DNA from: Bdellovibrionales bacterium GWA1_52_35 | GTDB lineage: Bacteria > Bdellovibrionota > UBA1018 | Direction: 5' to 3' | DNA length: 64,000 nt | Assembly: GCA_001769805.1 (NCBI GenBank) | Contig: MEPO01000005.1 | Coordinates: 134,867-198,866, forward strand | In this document: in pieces, positions 54,136-63,003 of the stretch | Layout: the number at the start of each line of letters is the position of its first letter | Position numbering within the stretch: the first letter of the stretch is position 1 | Made by a program: the position numbers and the translations under genes | Notes under the pieces: model-generated | Seen by the model: only the letters and a program-made list of their open reading frames with translations | Told to the model about the DNA's origin: nothing | The model's database searches: none

Positions 54136-54165
54136 AGAATTGTTCAACGTTTAACTGCAAATCAC

Positions 54166-56661
54166 CTAACTTCTTAATACGACTCCGAGTTCCTTCTTCC
54201 AGGCTTCAAGAATCTGCGTTGACGCAGCCTCTGCCTCGGCTTCCTGTAAACTTCGGGTTTCTTCATAAAAGATAACCCGGACTGCGACGCTTGTCATCCC
54301 TTCTGATACTTGGGAACCACGATAAACATCGAAAATCTTTGCAACCTTTGCCAATGGCTTACCTGCCTTCAAGGCTACCTGAGTAATTTTGTCGGCCGTA
54401 ACATCGTCTTTGACGAGTAGCGCAAAGTCCCGTCCAATCGGAGGGAACTCCGACCATGACTTGAATGGCTTGGATTCGTAAACAGGACGCGAAAGCTTGC
54501 TGAGCATGTCCCAGTCTATTTCACCGATCCACAAGGCAGCTTGGGCCTTCAGCTCACGCGATTTACCAGGGTGGAGCAGCCCCAAATAACCCGCGACATC
54601 CTTACCAGCCAAAATCTCAATGCTCTTTCCGGGGTGCAGGAGTTCCTTCAGCGCAAAAAGAGGATGACCGGCAGCCACTCTCGAAGCTGACTGCGGCTGA
54701 AACCGAACGCCCCTTGCTCCCAAACTCTCCAAAAGCTTCTCCAAAATCGCTTTGGCATCAAAGAAATCCAACTCGCCCTGCTCGTTTTGCAGCCCCCCCG
54801 CCCATCGGGGACCGGAGATCGCGAACGAAAGCTTCCAACGCTCTTCCACTCCCGTTTCCATTTCGCCTGTGGCGCAAATCTCGGGTTTGGCACTATGGAA
54901 AGTCGGTCTCAACTCAAAAAGCCGGATCGGCAGCGCCTCGGACCCGAAGTGATGACGCCAGCAATCCAGTGCGTTCTTCACCAGAGTCGGAATGAGCGAC
55001 GGCACGAGCGCCTCGTGCTCCTCACTGAGCGGATTGATCACGGTGGCTGTGGATGCCATTCCAAATTTAGCAAGCCAGGCCTTGCTCGTGAAAGCAAACC
55101 CGATTGTTTCGGCAAGACCGAGTGCTTTGAGGGTCTCTTTCGTCAGATTCAAAAGAGCCATGCGCGACGCGGAAGCAGCCGTGTAAATGGATTGCGGGGC
55201 AGAAGTGAGTTTCGGAATCGTGGCAGAAATCTTGTCATAGCCCAGGGTGCGGGCAATTTCTTCAGCAAGATCTTCCTTAATAGAAAGATCAAGACGGTAA
55301 GTCGGAGCCGTCACTGTCCAGGCGCTCCCTTGTTGGGCTTCGGCTTTGAAAACGTCGCAATCCAGATCCAGCAAAATCTGCTCGGCTTTTTCAGGCGAAA
55401 CCTGCATGCCCAGGAAGTCCTGAAAATACTGCGGCTGCACGGTTATATTCTTGCGCGTTTGTCCGCCCAGCTGAACCGCTGAAGCCGAAATAACTTTTCC
55501 TCCGGCAAGTTCCACAATCAACTGAGCCAGGCGGGAGGTCACCAGTCCCAAAGCAGAAGGATCCAGCCCCTTTTCAAAACGCTGAGCGGCGTCTGTCCGT
55601 CGCTGATGCTTGAATGCCGCACGCCTGACTTGCACCGGATTGAACTCCGCACATTCGAGAAATAAACGGGTCGTCTGCGGACGAACTTCCGAATCCTCGC
55701 CGCCCATCACTCCTGCAAGACCGACTGCGCGCTCGCCATCACTGATGACCAGTTCAGTACCGGCAAGCGTGATCGTCTGCGCGTCCAGCAATTTAAGCCT
55801 TTCGCCGGGTTTTGCGAGTCGGACTCTGATTCTGCCGCCTTTGATCTGGTCGGCATCATAGGCATGGGTGGGGTGCCCGAGTTCGAGCATGAGAAGATTA
55901 CTCGCGTCGACCACATTATTGATCGAGCGGCTTCCGAGTGCTTCCAGACGCTTTACCAGCCAAGCCGGAGAAGGACCGATCTTCACTCCTTCGATATAAC
56001 AGCCGTAGAACTGTGGAGCCAGATCACCCGCTTCCAGCTGAATCGTCACGGGAGTCTTGCCCTTGAAATCCAGAAGCGGTATGGCCGCGCGTTTGGGCTT
56101 CAGTCCCAGAGCAGCGCCTATTTCACGCGCCATTCCCCAATGGCTCATGCAATCCCCGCGATTTGCCGTGAGTTTGAAAACAAGGATCGCGTCGTTCCGC
56201 CCCAGCACTTCAGCCAGGGGACGTCCCACTGGCGTGCTCTCCGGCAGAATAAGAATGCCCTCGGCAGAGTCTTTCAGACAGAGTTCCTCTTCCGAACAAA
56301 GCATTCCGTTCGAAATCACTCCGCGAATCTTGCCCGTATCGATCTTCATCCCGTTGGGAAGCGCAGCCCCGACTTGCGCCAACGCCACTTTGTCGCCGAC
56401 TTTCATATTCTGCGCGCCACAGACGATCTGCAGCGGCTCACCCGTGCCGAGTGTGACATTGCAGATGCTCAGACGATCGGCCTGAGGATGCGGCAGCCGC
56501 TCAAGGATCTGCGCGGTGATCACTTTTCCAAAACCCTGGTCTTGCCGCTCGATCCCTTCCACTTCCAGGCCACGCGAAGTCAGTATCTCAGCGAGTTTCT
56601 CGGGCGTTACCACGCCCTTCAAATCCACCATTTCTGATAGCCAATTCCACGAAATGCGCAT
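54166..56661 (-). CDS. pheT: phenylalanyl-tRNA synthetase beta subunit
   Basis: PheT provides the editing and tRNA-binding half of the (alpha-beta)2 enzyme. The N-terminal EMAP-type tRNA-binding domain lies at about residues 40-150 (VITAQILERLPHPQADRL; VCGAQNM). The B3/B4 editing domain, B5 and the C-terminal FDX-ACB domain (FPPIGRDFALLVKDDVTADKI) follow. The length of 831 is usual. pheS lies 17 bases upstream. Confidence 0.96.
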   Translation of the reverse strand: MRISWNWLSEMVDLKGVVTPEKLAEILTSRGLEVEGIERQDQGFGKVITAQILERLPHPQADRLSICNVTLGTGEPLQIVCGAQNMKVGDKVALAQVGAALPNGMKIDTGKIRGVISNGMLCSEEELCLKDSAEGILILPESTPVGRPLAEVLGRNDAILVFKLTANRGDCMSHWGMAREIGAALGLKPKRAAIPLLDFKGKTPVTIQLEAGDLAPQFYGCYIEGVKIGPSPAWLVKRLEALGSRSINNVVDASNLLMLELGHPTHAYDADQIKGGRIRVRLAKPGERLKLLDAQTITLAGTELVISDGERAVGLAGVMGGEDSEVRPQTTRLFLECAEFNPVQVRRAAFKHQRRTDAAQRFEKGLDPSALGLVTSRLAQLIVELAGGKVISASAVQLGGQTRKNITVQPQYFQDFLGMQVSPEKAEQILLDLDCDVFKAEAQQGSAWTVTAPTYRLDLSIKEDLAEEIARTLGYDKISATIPKLTSAPQSIYTAASASRMALLNLTKETLKALGLAETIGFAFTSKAWLAKFGMASTATVINPLSEEHEALVPSLIPTLVKNALDCWRHHFGSEALPIRLFELRPTFHSAKPEICATGEMETGVEERWKLSFAISGPRWAGGLQNEQGELDFFDAKAILEKLLESLGARGVRFQPQSASRVAAGHPLFALKELLHPGKSIEILAGKDVAGYLGLLHPGKSRELKAQAALWIGEIDWDMLSKLSRPVYESKPFKSWSEFPPIGRDFALLVKDDVTADKITQVALKAGKPLAKVAKIFDVYRGSQVSEGMTSVAVRVIFYEETRSLQEAEAEAASTQILEAWKKELGVVLRS

Positions 56662-56678
56662 GGGAGTCCTTTGCTGAA

Positions 56679-57716
56679 TTAAAATTGATTCAAAAAGCGA
56701 ACGTCGCCCTGGAACATCAGACGCAAATCCGGAATGCCATAAAGAAGCATCGCGATCCGCTCGATTCCCAGACCGAAGGCGAAACCAGTCAGATTTTTTG
56801 ACCGATAATCTTCACCATAACCGGCCACATCAAAAAGCCGCGGATGCACCATTCCGGCACCCAGGATCTCCAGCCAGCCGGAGCCTTTGCAGACACGGCA
56901 AGTGGGCGAAATCTTGGTTCGGCACTGAAAGCAGCTCACATCCACTTCCGCTCCGGGTTCCACGAACGGGAAATAACTCGGACGAAGCCGGATCTTGGCA
57001 TCTGCACCAAAGAGTTCCTGGGCAAAGAAAAGCAGCGTGCCTTTCAGATCACTCATTTTCACGTTTTGATCGACCCATAGGCCCTCAATCTGGTGAAACA
57101 TCGGTGAATGAGTGGCGTCGCTGTCGCTGCGATAAACCGCTCCCGGACAGAGGATCCGAACAGGCCAGCTCTGCGCCCGCATCATCCGCATCTGAACGGA
57201 GGTCGTATGCGTCCGCAGAACCACTCCCGGTCCCATAAAGAACGTGTCCTGCATGTCGCGCGCAGGATGATCAGCAGGAATATTGGCCGCTTCGAAATTG
57301 AGATAGTCGGTCTCGACTTCTGGTCCGGTGACCACGTCAAAGCCGATTCGCGAGAAGACCTGAATGATCCGCTGGGTGGTCTGCGTGATCGGATGAAGGG
57401 CTCCGCGATGGGGAGTGCGTGCAGGCAGGGAAATATCGACCCGCTCCTGCGCGAGTTGAACATCCAAGGCAGCCTTGTCGAGCTGCGCCTTTCTCAGCTC
57501 GAGGGCTGCATCAATCTTGCGTTTCCATTCATTGGCAACCGCACCGATTTTCGGGCGCTCTTCGGCGGAAACTGCGCCCAGACTTTTCAGAACTTCGCTA
57601 AGTGCGCCTTTTTTGCCGAGAACAGAGATACGAACCTGCTCCAAGCGGTCGAGCGAAGCTGCCGTCTCCAGGTCTTTTAAAGCCTGAGAACCAATCGCAT
57701 CTAATTTTTCTATCAT
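56679..57716 (-). CDS. pheS: phenylalanyl-tRNA synthetase alpha subunit
   Basis: PheS is the catalytic class II subunit. An N-terminal coiled-coil (about 1-85) is followed by class II motif 1-3 regions: DATHSPMFHQIEGLWVDQNV, and GFAFGLGIERIAMLLYGI in motif 3. A Cys-x2-Cys-x6-Cys-x2-Cys-like stretch (CFQCRTKISPTCRVC) before the LEILGAGMVHP block could bind zinc. The 345-residue length is normal. rplT lies 13 bases upstream. Confidence 0.96.
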   Translation of the reverse strand: MIEKLDAIGSQALKDLETAASLDRLEQVRISVLGKKGALSEVLKSLGAVSAEERPKIGAVANEWKRKIDAALELRKAQLDKAALDVQLAQERVDISLPARTPHRGALHPITQTTQRIIQVFSRIGFDVVTGPEVETDYLNFEAANIPADHPARDMQDTFFMGPGVVLRTHTTSVQMRMMRAQSWPVRILCPGAVYRSDSDATHSPMFHQIEGLWVDQNVKMSDLKGTLLFFAQELFGADAKIRLRPSYFPFVEPGAEVDVSCFQCRTKISPTCRVCKGSGWLEILGAGMVHPRLFDVAGYGEDYRSKNLTGFAFGLGIERIAMLLYGIPDLRLMFQGDVRFLNQF

Positions 57717-57729
57717 GGCCTAGAGCGTA

Positions 57730-58077
57730 CTACGCTTTGACCTGATTGACGATAGCTGAGAATGTTGCCGGATCCGCAATGGCGATATCCGCCAGGATTT
57801 TGCGATCCAGGTTCACCATCGCTTTTTTCAAATTTGCGATCAGTTTGCTGTAGCTCAGCTCGTTATTATTGGCAGCGGCCGAAAGGCGCGCAATCCAGAG
57901 CTGGCGGAAATCCCGCTTCTTCGCTCGACGATCACGGAAGGCGTAAATGAACGCACGGTCCACTGCTTCAGCAGTGCGTTTATATTTATTTTTGCGACCA
58001 AGTACAAAGCCTGAGGCTCTGTCCAGAACTTTATTATGACGGCGGCGGCGTTTAAAACCACGTTTTGCGCGAGGCAT
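57730..58077 (-). CDS. rplT: 50S ribosomal protein L20
   Basis: The highly basic 115-residue protein binds 23S rRNA early in 50S assembly. The start (PRAKRGFKRRRRHNKVLDRA) and the central segment (FRDRRAKKRDFRQLWIARL) are near-invariant family blocks. AAAGGAG precedes the ATG. In several bacteria L20 represses its own operon; no matching leader structure is evident here. Confidence 0.97.
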   Translation of the reverse strand: MPRAKRGFKRRRRHNKVLDRASGFVLGRKNKYKRTAEAVDRAFIYAFRDRRAKKRDFRQLWIARLSAAANNNELSYSKLIANLKKAMVNLDRKILADIAIADPATFSAIVNQVKA

Positions 58078-58151
58078 GGGGACTCCTTTTTATTTATCAT
58101 CACAACGCTCGGCCAGTTGGCCCTCGCTGTGATTCTAATCCTTTGAAATTG

Positions 58152-58355
58152 TTAGCGCGTAGATCCGTTTGGTAAACATTTTTCGATGTGCTTTATATCA
58201 CCATCGAAAAGGTATCCACCGGAGCGAAGCGCAAGCTTGCGTTTGGAGGATTTATTACCCATGTTGTGGCGCTTACCGGCACGTTTGAACTTTATTTTGC
58301 CAGTGGCTGTAAAGCTAAAACGTTTCGCTGCTGCTTTTTTAGTCTTAATCTTCAT
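58152..58355 (-). CDS. rpmI: 50S ribosomal protein L35
   Basis: The 67-residue basic protein has the family opening KIKTKKAAAKRFSFTATGKIK and the block RAGKRHNMGNKSSKRK. Its place between infC and rplT is the standard order. AAGGATAACAAG precedes the ATG. A promoter-like sequence lies just upstream. Confidence 0.95.
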   Translation of the reverse strand: MKIKTKKAAAKRFSFTATGKIKFKRAGKRHNMGNKSSKRKLALRSGGYLFDGDIKHIEKCLPNGSTR

Positions 58356-58403
58356 CTTGTTATCCTTGGCAATCCATCAAAACCGAATATTACGTAAGGG
58401 AGC

Positions 58404-58433
58404 AACCTACTTCAAAAAGCCCAGACCCGTCAA
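58404..58433 (-). promoter_or_regulatory. possible internal promoter before rpmI
   Basis: On the minus strand TTGACG (58428-58433) and TAGGTT (58404-58409) are 18 bases apart, just beyond the infC stop. It could give extra ribosomal-protein transcripts. The match is partial. Confidence 0.3.
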
Positions 58434-58442
58434 GGGGATAGG

Positions 58443-59111
58443 TTATTTCTTTTCGTTGATAATGATTGCTGCCTTGGGAGCCGGCTTTTTGCCTGATGAA
58501 GCAGGCGCCAGGACCATGATCAGCTTCTTGCCTTCAAGCTTAGGGGGCGCCTCGACAATGGCGATGTCCTTCACCTGCTCTTCGAGCTGTCTCATCATCT
58601 TGAAACCCTGTTCCACGTAGGTGATCTCACGACCGCGGAACATGATAGAAATTTTCGCCTTATCCCCGTCTTCCAGGAAGGTACGCACGTTTTTGAATTT
58701 GTAATCCAGATCATGTTCTTCCGTCTGTGGACGGAGTTGGATTTCTTTCACTTTAATTACGGTCTGCTTCTTTTTGGCAATATGTTCTTTTTTCTTTTTC
58801 TCGTATTTGAACTTGCCGTAATCACAAATTTTACAAACAGGTGGCTGCGCATTGGGTGAAACCTCCATGAGGTCCAACCCACGGTCTCGCGCCATTTGGA
58901 GCGCTTCACGGGTGGAAACAACGCCGACCTGTCCGCCGTTCTCGTCAATCAGACGAACTTCGGGAACACGAATTCGCTCGTTGATACGATGCTCGTCTTT
59001 GTTTTGGTTTGGAATCGGGCCGCGCGAAAATCTCGGACGAGGAGGAAATGAGGGGCCTGATGGACCTGATGGACCGGATGGACTCGAGGGACTGGAAGGT
59101 ATAAATGCCAT
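58443..59111 (-). CDS. infC: translation initiation factor IF-3 with Gly-Pro-Ser-rich N-terminus
   Basis: IF-3 keeps ribosomal subunits apart and checks start codons. The N-domain (RINERIRVPEVRLIDENG; MEVSPNAQPPVCKICDYGKF) and C-domain (KVKEIQLRPQTEEHDLDYKFKN) are standard. The first about 35 residues are a low-complexity tract of Ser-Pro and Gly-Pro-Ser repeats. The ATG at 59111 lacks a good ribosome-binding site: AAGGAG lies 26 bases upstream, and an in-frame stop lies 18 bases upstream. Many bacteria start infC with a rare codon for autoregulation; here the start appears to be ATG. Confidence 0.92.
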   Translation of the reverse strand: MAFIPSSPSSPSGPSGPSGPSFPPRPRFSRGPIPNQNKDEHRINERIRVPEVRLIDENGGQVGVVSTREALQMARDRGLDLMEVSPNAQPPVCKICDYGKFKYEKKKKEHIAKKKQTVIKVKEIQLRPQTEEHDLDYKFKNVRTFLEDGDKAKISIMFRGREITYVEQGFKMMRQLEEQVKDIAIVEAPPKLEGKKLIMVLAPASSGKKPAPKAAIIINEKK

Positions 59112-59153
59112 TCTTTCGTGTGTTTCTTAAAAAGAATCTCCTTTTCACGTTAA

Positions 59154-59182
59154 GAATTACCGAACGACGGCATCGGTGTCAA
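59154..59182 (-). promoter_or_regulatory. promoter of the infC operon
   Basis: On the minus strand a perfect TTGACA (59177-59182) and TAATTC (59154-59159) are separated by exactly 17 bases. It follows the terminator of the preceding gene and precedes infC by about 35 bases of leader. Confidence 0.6.
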
Positions 59183-59200
59183 GGCTGAGGAGAGATTAAT

Positions 59201-59233
59201 AAAAAAGCCCGAACCTCTCGGTTCGAGCCTTTT
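59201..59233. terminator. bidirectional-looking intrinsic terminator
   Basis: GC-C-CGAACC (59207-59215) pairs with GGTTCG-A-GC (59220-59228) around the loop TCTC. A-runs before it and T-runs after it provide U-tracts in both directions. It serves the minus-strand basic coiled-coil gene, whose stop lies 53 bases before it. Confidence 0.8.
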
Positions 59234-59285
59234 TGCAATACCATTGCTGACTGCAATTACTCAATCAGGCGAAAAGCCCTCGGGC

Positions 59286-59780
59286 CTACGTAGCCGCTTG
59301 GGCCGCCGTGCGAGAGGACGGCCTCTTTTTAGGGGCTGAGCGTTTTGCCTGAGTCGTCTGGGTTTTGGCTTTTCCCGCCGTTTTGGTGCGCATCTTGGCC
59401 TGAGTTTTGGTTCCGGCACTCTTCCGGGTTTTGGTGCTTGAACGAAGGACCTTTCCCTTCGAAAGATTATTGTTTTTGATCTGGGTCATTAAGTTTTGGA
59501 ACTCTTTGCGCTGGTTTTTTAGGAAATTCTTGAACTTCTTGACTTCACCGGGGATTTGCTTCTGAAAGCGATCCATTTCACGGCGCTCGGCTTCCAGGAA
59601 CTGACGTAACTTGGAAACGTCTTCTGCAAACAGTTTCTTCACTTCCATTCCCTGTTGCTCAGCATACTTGCGAGCTTCATCCATCCAATCCTGGTTTTGA
59701 ATGAGTTGGTTGATCTTGGCCTGCGCGGACTTTACCTGCTCGACCACTTTCTTCAATTCCCCGTTCATCAATTTCATCAT
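59286..59780 (-). CDS. basic coiled-coil protein with histone-H1-like C-terminus
   Basis: The 164-residue protein has an N-terminal and central coiled-coil (LKKVVEQVKSAQAKINQLIQ; LRQFLEAERREMDRFQKQ). The C-terminal third is rich in Lys, Ala, Thr and Arg (KTRKSAG, KMRTKTAGKAK, KKRPSSR) and resembles bacterial histone-H1-like or Alanine-Lysine-rich tails. ATG at 59780 has GAGGG 6 bases upstream. An earlier ATG at 59792 is less supported. No signal peptide is present. A nucleoid or phasin-like role is possible but unproven. Confidence 0.6.
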   Translation of the reverse strand: MMKLMNGELKKVVEQVKSAQAKINQLIQNQDWMDEARKYAEQQGMEVKKLFAEDVSKLRQFLEAERREMDRFQKQIPGEVKKFKNFLKNQRKEFQNLMTQIKNNNLSKGKVLRSSTKTRKSAGTKTQAKMRTKTAGKAKTQTTQAKRSAPKKRPSSRTAAQAAT

Positions 59781-59875
59781 TTTTGCCCTCATTAAAATTT
59801 ACGACCTACCCTTTCGCCACCTTACACAAACCATGCCCTGCATTGAGCCCTGACCGTAATGCGGTGTATCACGGC

Positions 59876-59896
59876 AAAAACCCCGGGTAAAGACCC
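59876..59896 (-). terminator. weak terminator after nadE
   Basis: On the minus strand GGGT-CTTT-ACCC forms a four-base-pair stem with flanking G and C pairs, followed by GGGGTTTTTG. The stem is short, so termination may be partial, with read-through into the coiled-coil gene. Confidence 0.4.
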
Positions 59897-59917
59897 ATTT
59901 CCCGAGCCCAGACTGTC

Positions 59918-61597
59918 TCAGATCTTCCAAGTCTTCGCGATGGGATAACGGCGTCCCAATCCAAAAGCCTTGGGACTGACCTTCAGAACCGGCGCTCCCT
60001 GACGTCGCTTGAATTCATTGATTTCGACCTTCCGGATGATCTCGGAACTGGCTGCTCCAAATTTCGCGATCACGTCTGAAACGGGAACTCTTTTTTCCAG
60101 ATACTCCAGGAGCATTCCATCCAGCTGATCGTAGGGAGGCAGAGAATCCTGATCGGTCTGATTGGGACGGAGTTCGGCAGAAGGAGCTTTGGTGAGCACC
60201 CTTTCCGGAATGGCGGAAATTCCGGTCTGAGGATTTTTCAGGTTCTTGTTGATGAACCGGGCCAGCTCGTAAACACGGGTTTTGTAGACATCCCCTATCG
60301 GGGCCAGCGCCCCGCACATGTCCCCGTACAAAGTACAGTAGCCTGTGGCAAGTTCCGACTTATTGCCCGTCGTGAGCACCAGCGAATTGAAGTGATTGGA
60401 AAGGGTCATCAGAATGAGCCCGCGCAGCCGCGACTGAAGATTCTCCTGCGCGATAGCCGCTAGCTGGCCCTGCCCGTCCACCAATTCGCGAGAAGCCACT
60501 GAGTACATGAATTTGATGGGACGCACTTCAAACCGGATTCCCAGTATTTTGGCCATCTGTTCTGCGTCTTCCAGGCTATGCGGCGAGGAATACTGGCTCG
60601 GCATGGCCACCCCCAGAACGTTCTGGGGTCCTAAAGCCTGAGCCGCAAGCACCGCCACGACCGCGGAGTCGATCCCCCCACTCAGGCCGATGACAGCCGT
60701 TTTGAAGCCAGTCCTCGCAAAATACTCGCGAATACCCGTTAAAAGTGCGCGATAAAGCAACTCGATTTCAGGCGGCGATTCATCTTCCCGGCCTTCATCT
60801 GAGGGAGAATCCCAGAGTACTTCGCCTCCGCTGACTTCCAGAACACCGAACGAATTTTTGAAAAAAGGCAATCTGCCGGCAAGTTTTCCAGCGGAATTGA
60901 AAGCAAAGGACCCCCCGTCAAAAAGAATCTCGTCCGTGGCGCCGACCTGGTTCACATAAATCAGCGGGATTCCCAGCGCACGGGCAATGTCCGAATGGAG
61001 CTCTTCGCGTCTTTCGCGCTTTCCCCACTCAAAGGGACTGGCGGAGAGAGAAAGAAGCATGTCGGGTTTCAGATCCCGAAAGCAGTCGACCGGGTTTTTT
61101 TCATAAATCTGGCGCCCTAAATTGGGGTCATTCGCCCAAAGGTCCTCGCAAATCGCAGTCGCGATCTTCAGTCCATCACAGGTCCAGGTCTGAATGCTCC
61201 GGGCAGGTTCAAAATAGCGGGCTTCATCAAAAACGTCATAGGTCGGCAGCAGGGATTTGGCCTGACGGAAGACCCTTCTGCCATTCTCCAGGATCGTGAC
61301 GACGTTTTGCGCTGCGCGACCAAACTCGAAAGGTGAAGGAGAAACATGTCCGACAGCAAGAGCGCAGCCCTTACCCTTTGTGAGCAAGAGGAGCTCTTCA
61401 ATCGCATTTTCGTTGCGGTCGAAAATCTCGGGCCGCTCCACCAAATCATGCGGAGGATAGCCGCAAACCGCCATCTCGGGCGTTAAAAGCAAACGGGCCT
61501 GCTTGGTGCAGGCCCGTTGATAGGCTTCTTTGATTTTTTTGACGTTCGCCTCAAAGGCCCCGACGACAGGATCAATCTGTGCGACGGCTATTTTCAA
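59918..61597 (-). CDS. nadE: glutamine-dependent NAD+ synthetase
   Basis: The 559-residue enzyme makes NAD from nicotinate adenine dinucleotide using glutamine nitrogen. The N-terminal nitrilase-type amidase has Glu in LLLTPEMAVCGYPP, Lys in RQAKSLLPTYDVF, and Cys in ATAICEDLW. The C-terminal synthetase domain has the P-loop SGGIDSAVVAVLA and later TTGNKSELATGYCTLYGD. All catalytic residues are intact. It follows ndk by 11 bases, probably in one operon. Confidence 0.95.
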   Translation of the reverse strand: MKIAVAQIDPVVGAFEANVKKIKEAYQRACTKQARLLLTPEMAVCGYPPHDLVERPEIFDRNENAIEELLLLTKGKGCALAVGHVSPSPFEFGRAAQNVVTILENGRRVFRQAKSLLPTYDVFDEARYFEPARSIQTWTCDGLKIATAICEDLWANDPNLGRQIYEKNPVDCFRDLKPDMLLSLSASPFEWGKRERREELHSDIARALGIPLIYVNQVGATDEILFDGGSFAFNSAGKLAGRLPFFKNSFGVLEVSGGEVLWDSPSDEGREDESPPEIELLYRALLTGIREYFARTGFKTAVIGLSGGIDSAVVAVLAAQALGPQNVLGVAMPSQYSSPHSLEDAEQMAKILGIRFEVRPIKFMYSVASRELVDGQGQLAAIAQENLQSRLRGLILMTLSNHFNSLVLTTGNKSELATGYCTLYGDMCGALAPIGDVYKTRVYELARFINKNLKNPQTGISAIPERVLTKAPSAELRPNQTDQDSLPPYDQLDGMLLEYLEKRVPVSDVIAKFGAASSEIIRKVEINEFKRRQGAPVLKVSPKAFGLGRRYPIAKTWKI

Positions 61598-61608
61598 GGC
61601 TCGAGTCC

Positions 61609-62037
61609 TCAGTAACGCTTGTAGAGTTCAGATTTTTCGAAAAAATAAGCCAGTTCCCGTTCTGCTGATTTCGGGCTGTCGGAACCATGAACGGCGTTGG
61701 CTTCCATGCTATCGGCAAAATCCTTGCGAATCGTGCCCGGAGCCGCTTTGGCGGGGTCGGTTGCGCCCATGATTTCGCGGTTCAGGAGAACTGCATTTTC
61801 ACCTTCCAGGCACATCAGAAGCACGGGACCACTGGTCATGAACCGGATCAGGCTCTGAAAGAACGGCTTGGCCTGATGCTCGATGTAGAAACCTTCGGCT
61901 TTTTCACGCGAAAGATGCACAAATTTGGCAGCAGCGATTCTCAGCCCGCGTTTCTCGAAACGAGTGATGATCTCACCGATCACGTTCTTTTCGACGGCGT
62001 TCGGTTTGATGATTGAAAATGTCCGTTCATTAGCCAT
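61609..62037 (-). CDS. ndk: nucleoside diphosphate kinase
   Basis: Ndk equilibrates nucleoside di- and triphosphates via a phospho-His. The catalytic His is in [15 protein letters not shown]. The start ([17 protein letters not shown]) is typical and the length (142) normal. GGAGG lies 8 bases before the ATG. It sits after sucCD, a pairing seen in several bacteria. Confidence 0.97.
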   Translation of the reverse strand: MANERTFSIIKPNAVEKNVIGEIITRFEKRGLRIAAAKFVHLSREKAEGFYIEHQAKPFFQSLIRFMTSGPVLLMCLEGENAVLLNREIMGATDPAKAAPGTIRKDFADSMEANAVHGSDSPKSAERELAYFFEKSELYKRY

Positions 62038-62109
62038 TTGTTTCCTCCAATTGTGATCGCAAGTTGTTAATCCTACTAACTTAAACTAAAAGCAAAAGCG
62101 AGCCCCTTA

Positions 62110-62985
62110 TTAGGCATGCTCCATCGCGGTTTTCAGCGTGGTCCCGAGATCAGCAGGGCTCCGGGCAATCCGGACGCCAGCGGCCTGGAGGGCCTGGAAT
62201 TTCTCTTCGGCCGTACCTTTTCCGCCTGAAATGATGGCTCCAGCATGGCCCATGCGCTTGCCCTTGGGAGCCGAAGCCCCGCAAATGAAACCCGCAACGG
62301 GTTTTCGGAATTCACGTTTGATGAAATCCGCAGCTTCCTCTTCTGCAGTCCCACCGATTTCCCCGATCATGATCACTCCATGAGTATCCGGGTCCTGATT
62401 GAAGGCATCCAGAACATCAATAAAGTTCGTGCCGTTCAGCGGGTCACCGCCGATGCCGACACAGGTGCTCTGACCGATTCCAAGCTGCGTGAGCTGGTGA
62501 ACCGCTTCATACGTGAGCGTACCCGAGCGGGACACGACACCGATTTTGCCCTGCATGTGGATGTGGCCGGGCATGATGCCGATCTTGCACTGGCCCGGGG
62601 TGATGATGCCCGGGCAGTTCGGGCCAATGAGGCGTGATTTGCCGCTGGCAACGTAGCGTTTCACGGCGAGCATGTCCTTTACTGGAATGCCTTCAGTGAT
62701 GCAGACGACGAGCGGAATTCCGGCATCGACCGCTTCACAGATCGCGTCAGCGGCGCCAGCGGGCGGAACGAAGATCATCGTCGCGTTTGCGCCAGTCTTC
62801 TTCACAGCTTCGCCTACAGTGTCGTAAACCGGGAAACCTTCAGCCATCTGGCCGCCGCGTCCCGGAGTCACGCCACCCACAACCTGAGTACCGTATTCCT
62901 TGCAGCCTTTCGCATGAAACATGCCCTGCGAGCCGGTAATGCCCTGAACCAGAAGTTTCGTATTCTTATCAACCCAAATTGCCAT
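62110..62985 (-). CDS. sucD: succinyl-CoA synthetase alpha subunit
   Basis: SucD carries the CoA-binding domain and the phosphorylated His of the TCA-cycle enzyme. The CoA-site segment ([34 protein letters not shown]) and the active-site His in [19 protein letters not shown] are present. The 291-residue length is normal. sucC lies 18 bases upstream. Confidence 0.97.
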   Translation of the reverse strand: MAIWVDKNTKLLVQGITGSQGMFHAKGCKEYGTQVVGGVTPGRGGQMAEGFPVYDTVGEAVKKTGANATMIFVPPAGAADAICEAVDAGIPLVVCITEGIPVKDMLAVKRYVASGKSRLIGPNCPGIITPGQCKIGIMPGHIHMQGKIGVVSRSGTLTYEAVHQLTQLGIGQSTCVGIGGDPLNGTNFIDVLDAFNQDPDTHGVIMIGEIGGTAEEEAADFIKREFRKPVAGFICGASAPKGKRMGHAGAIISGGKGTAEEKFQALQAAGVRIARSPADLGTTLKTAMEHA

Positions 62986-63003
62986 TTGAAATCTCCTTAT
63001 GCC

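Noticed and set aside
58186-58620. Plus-strand frame with a hydrophobic segment opposite rpmI and infC
   Set aside because: It covers essential, strongly conserved minus-strand genes. The hydrophobicity reflects the complement of Lys-rich codons.
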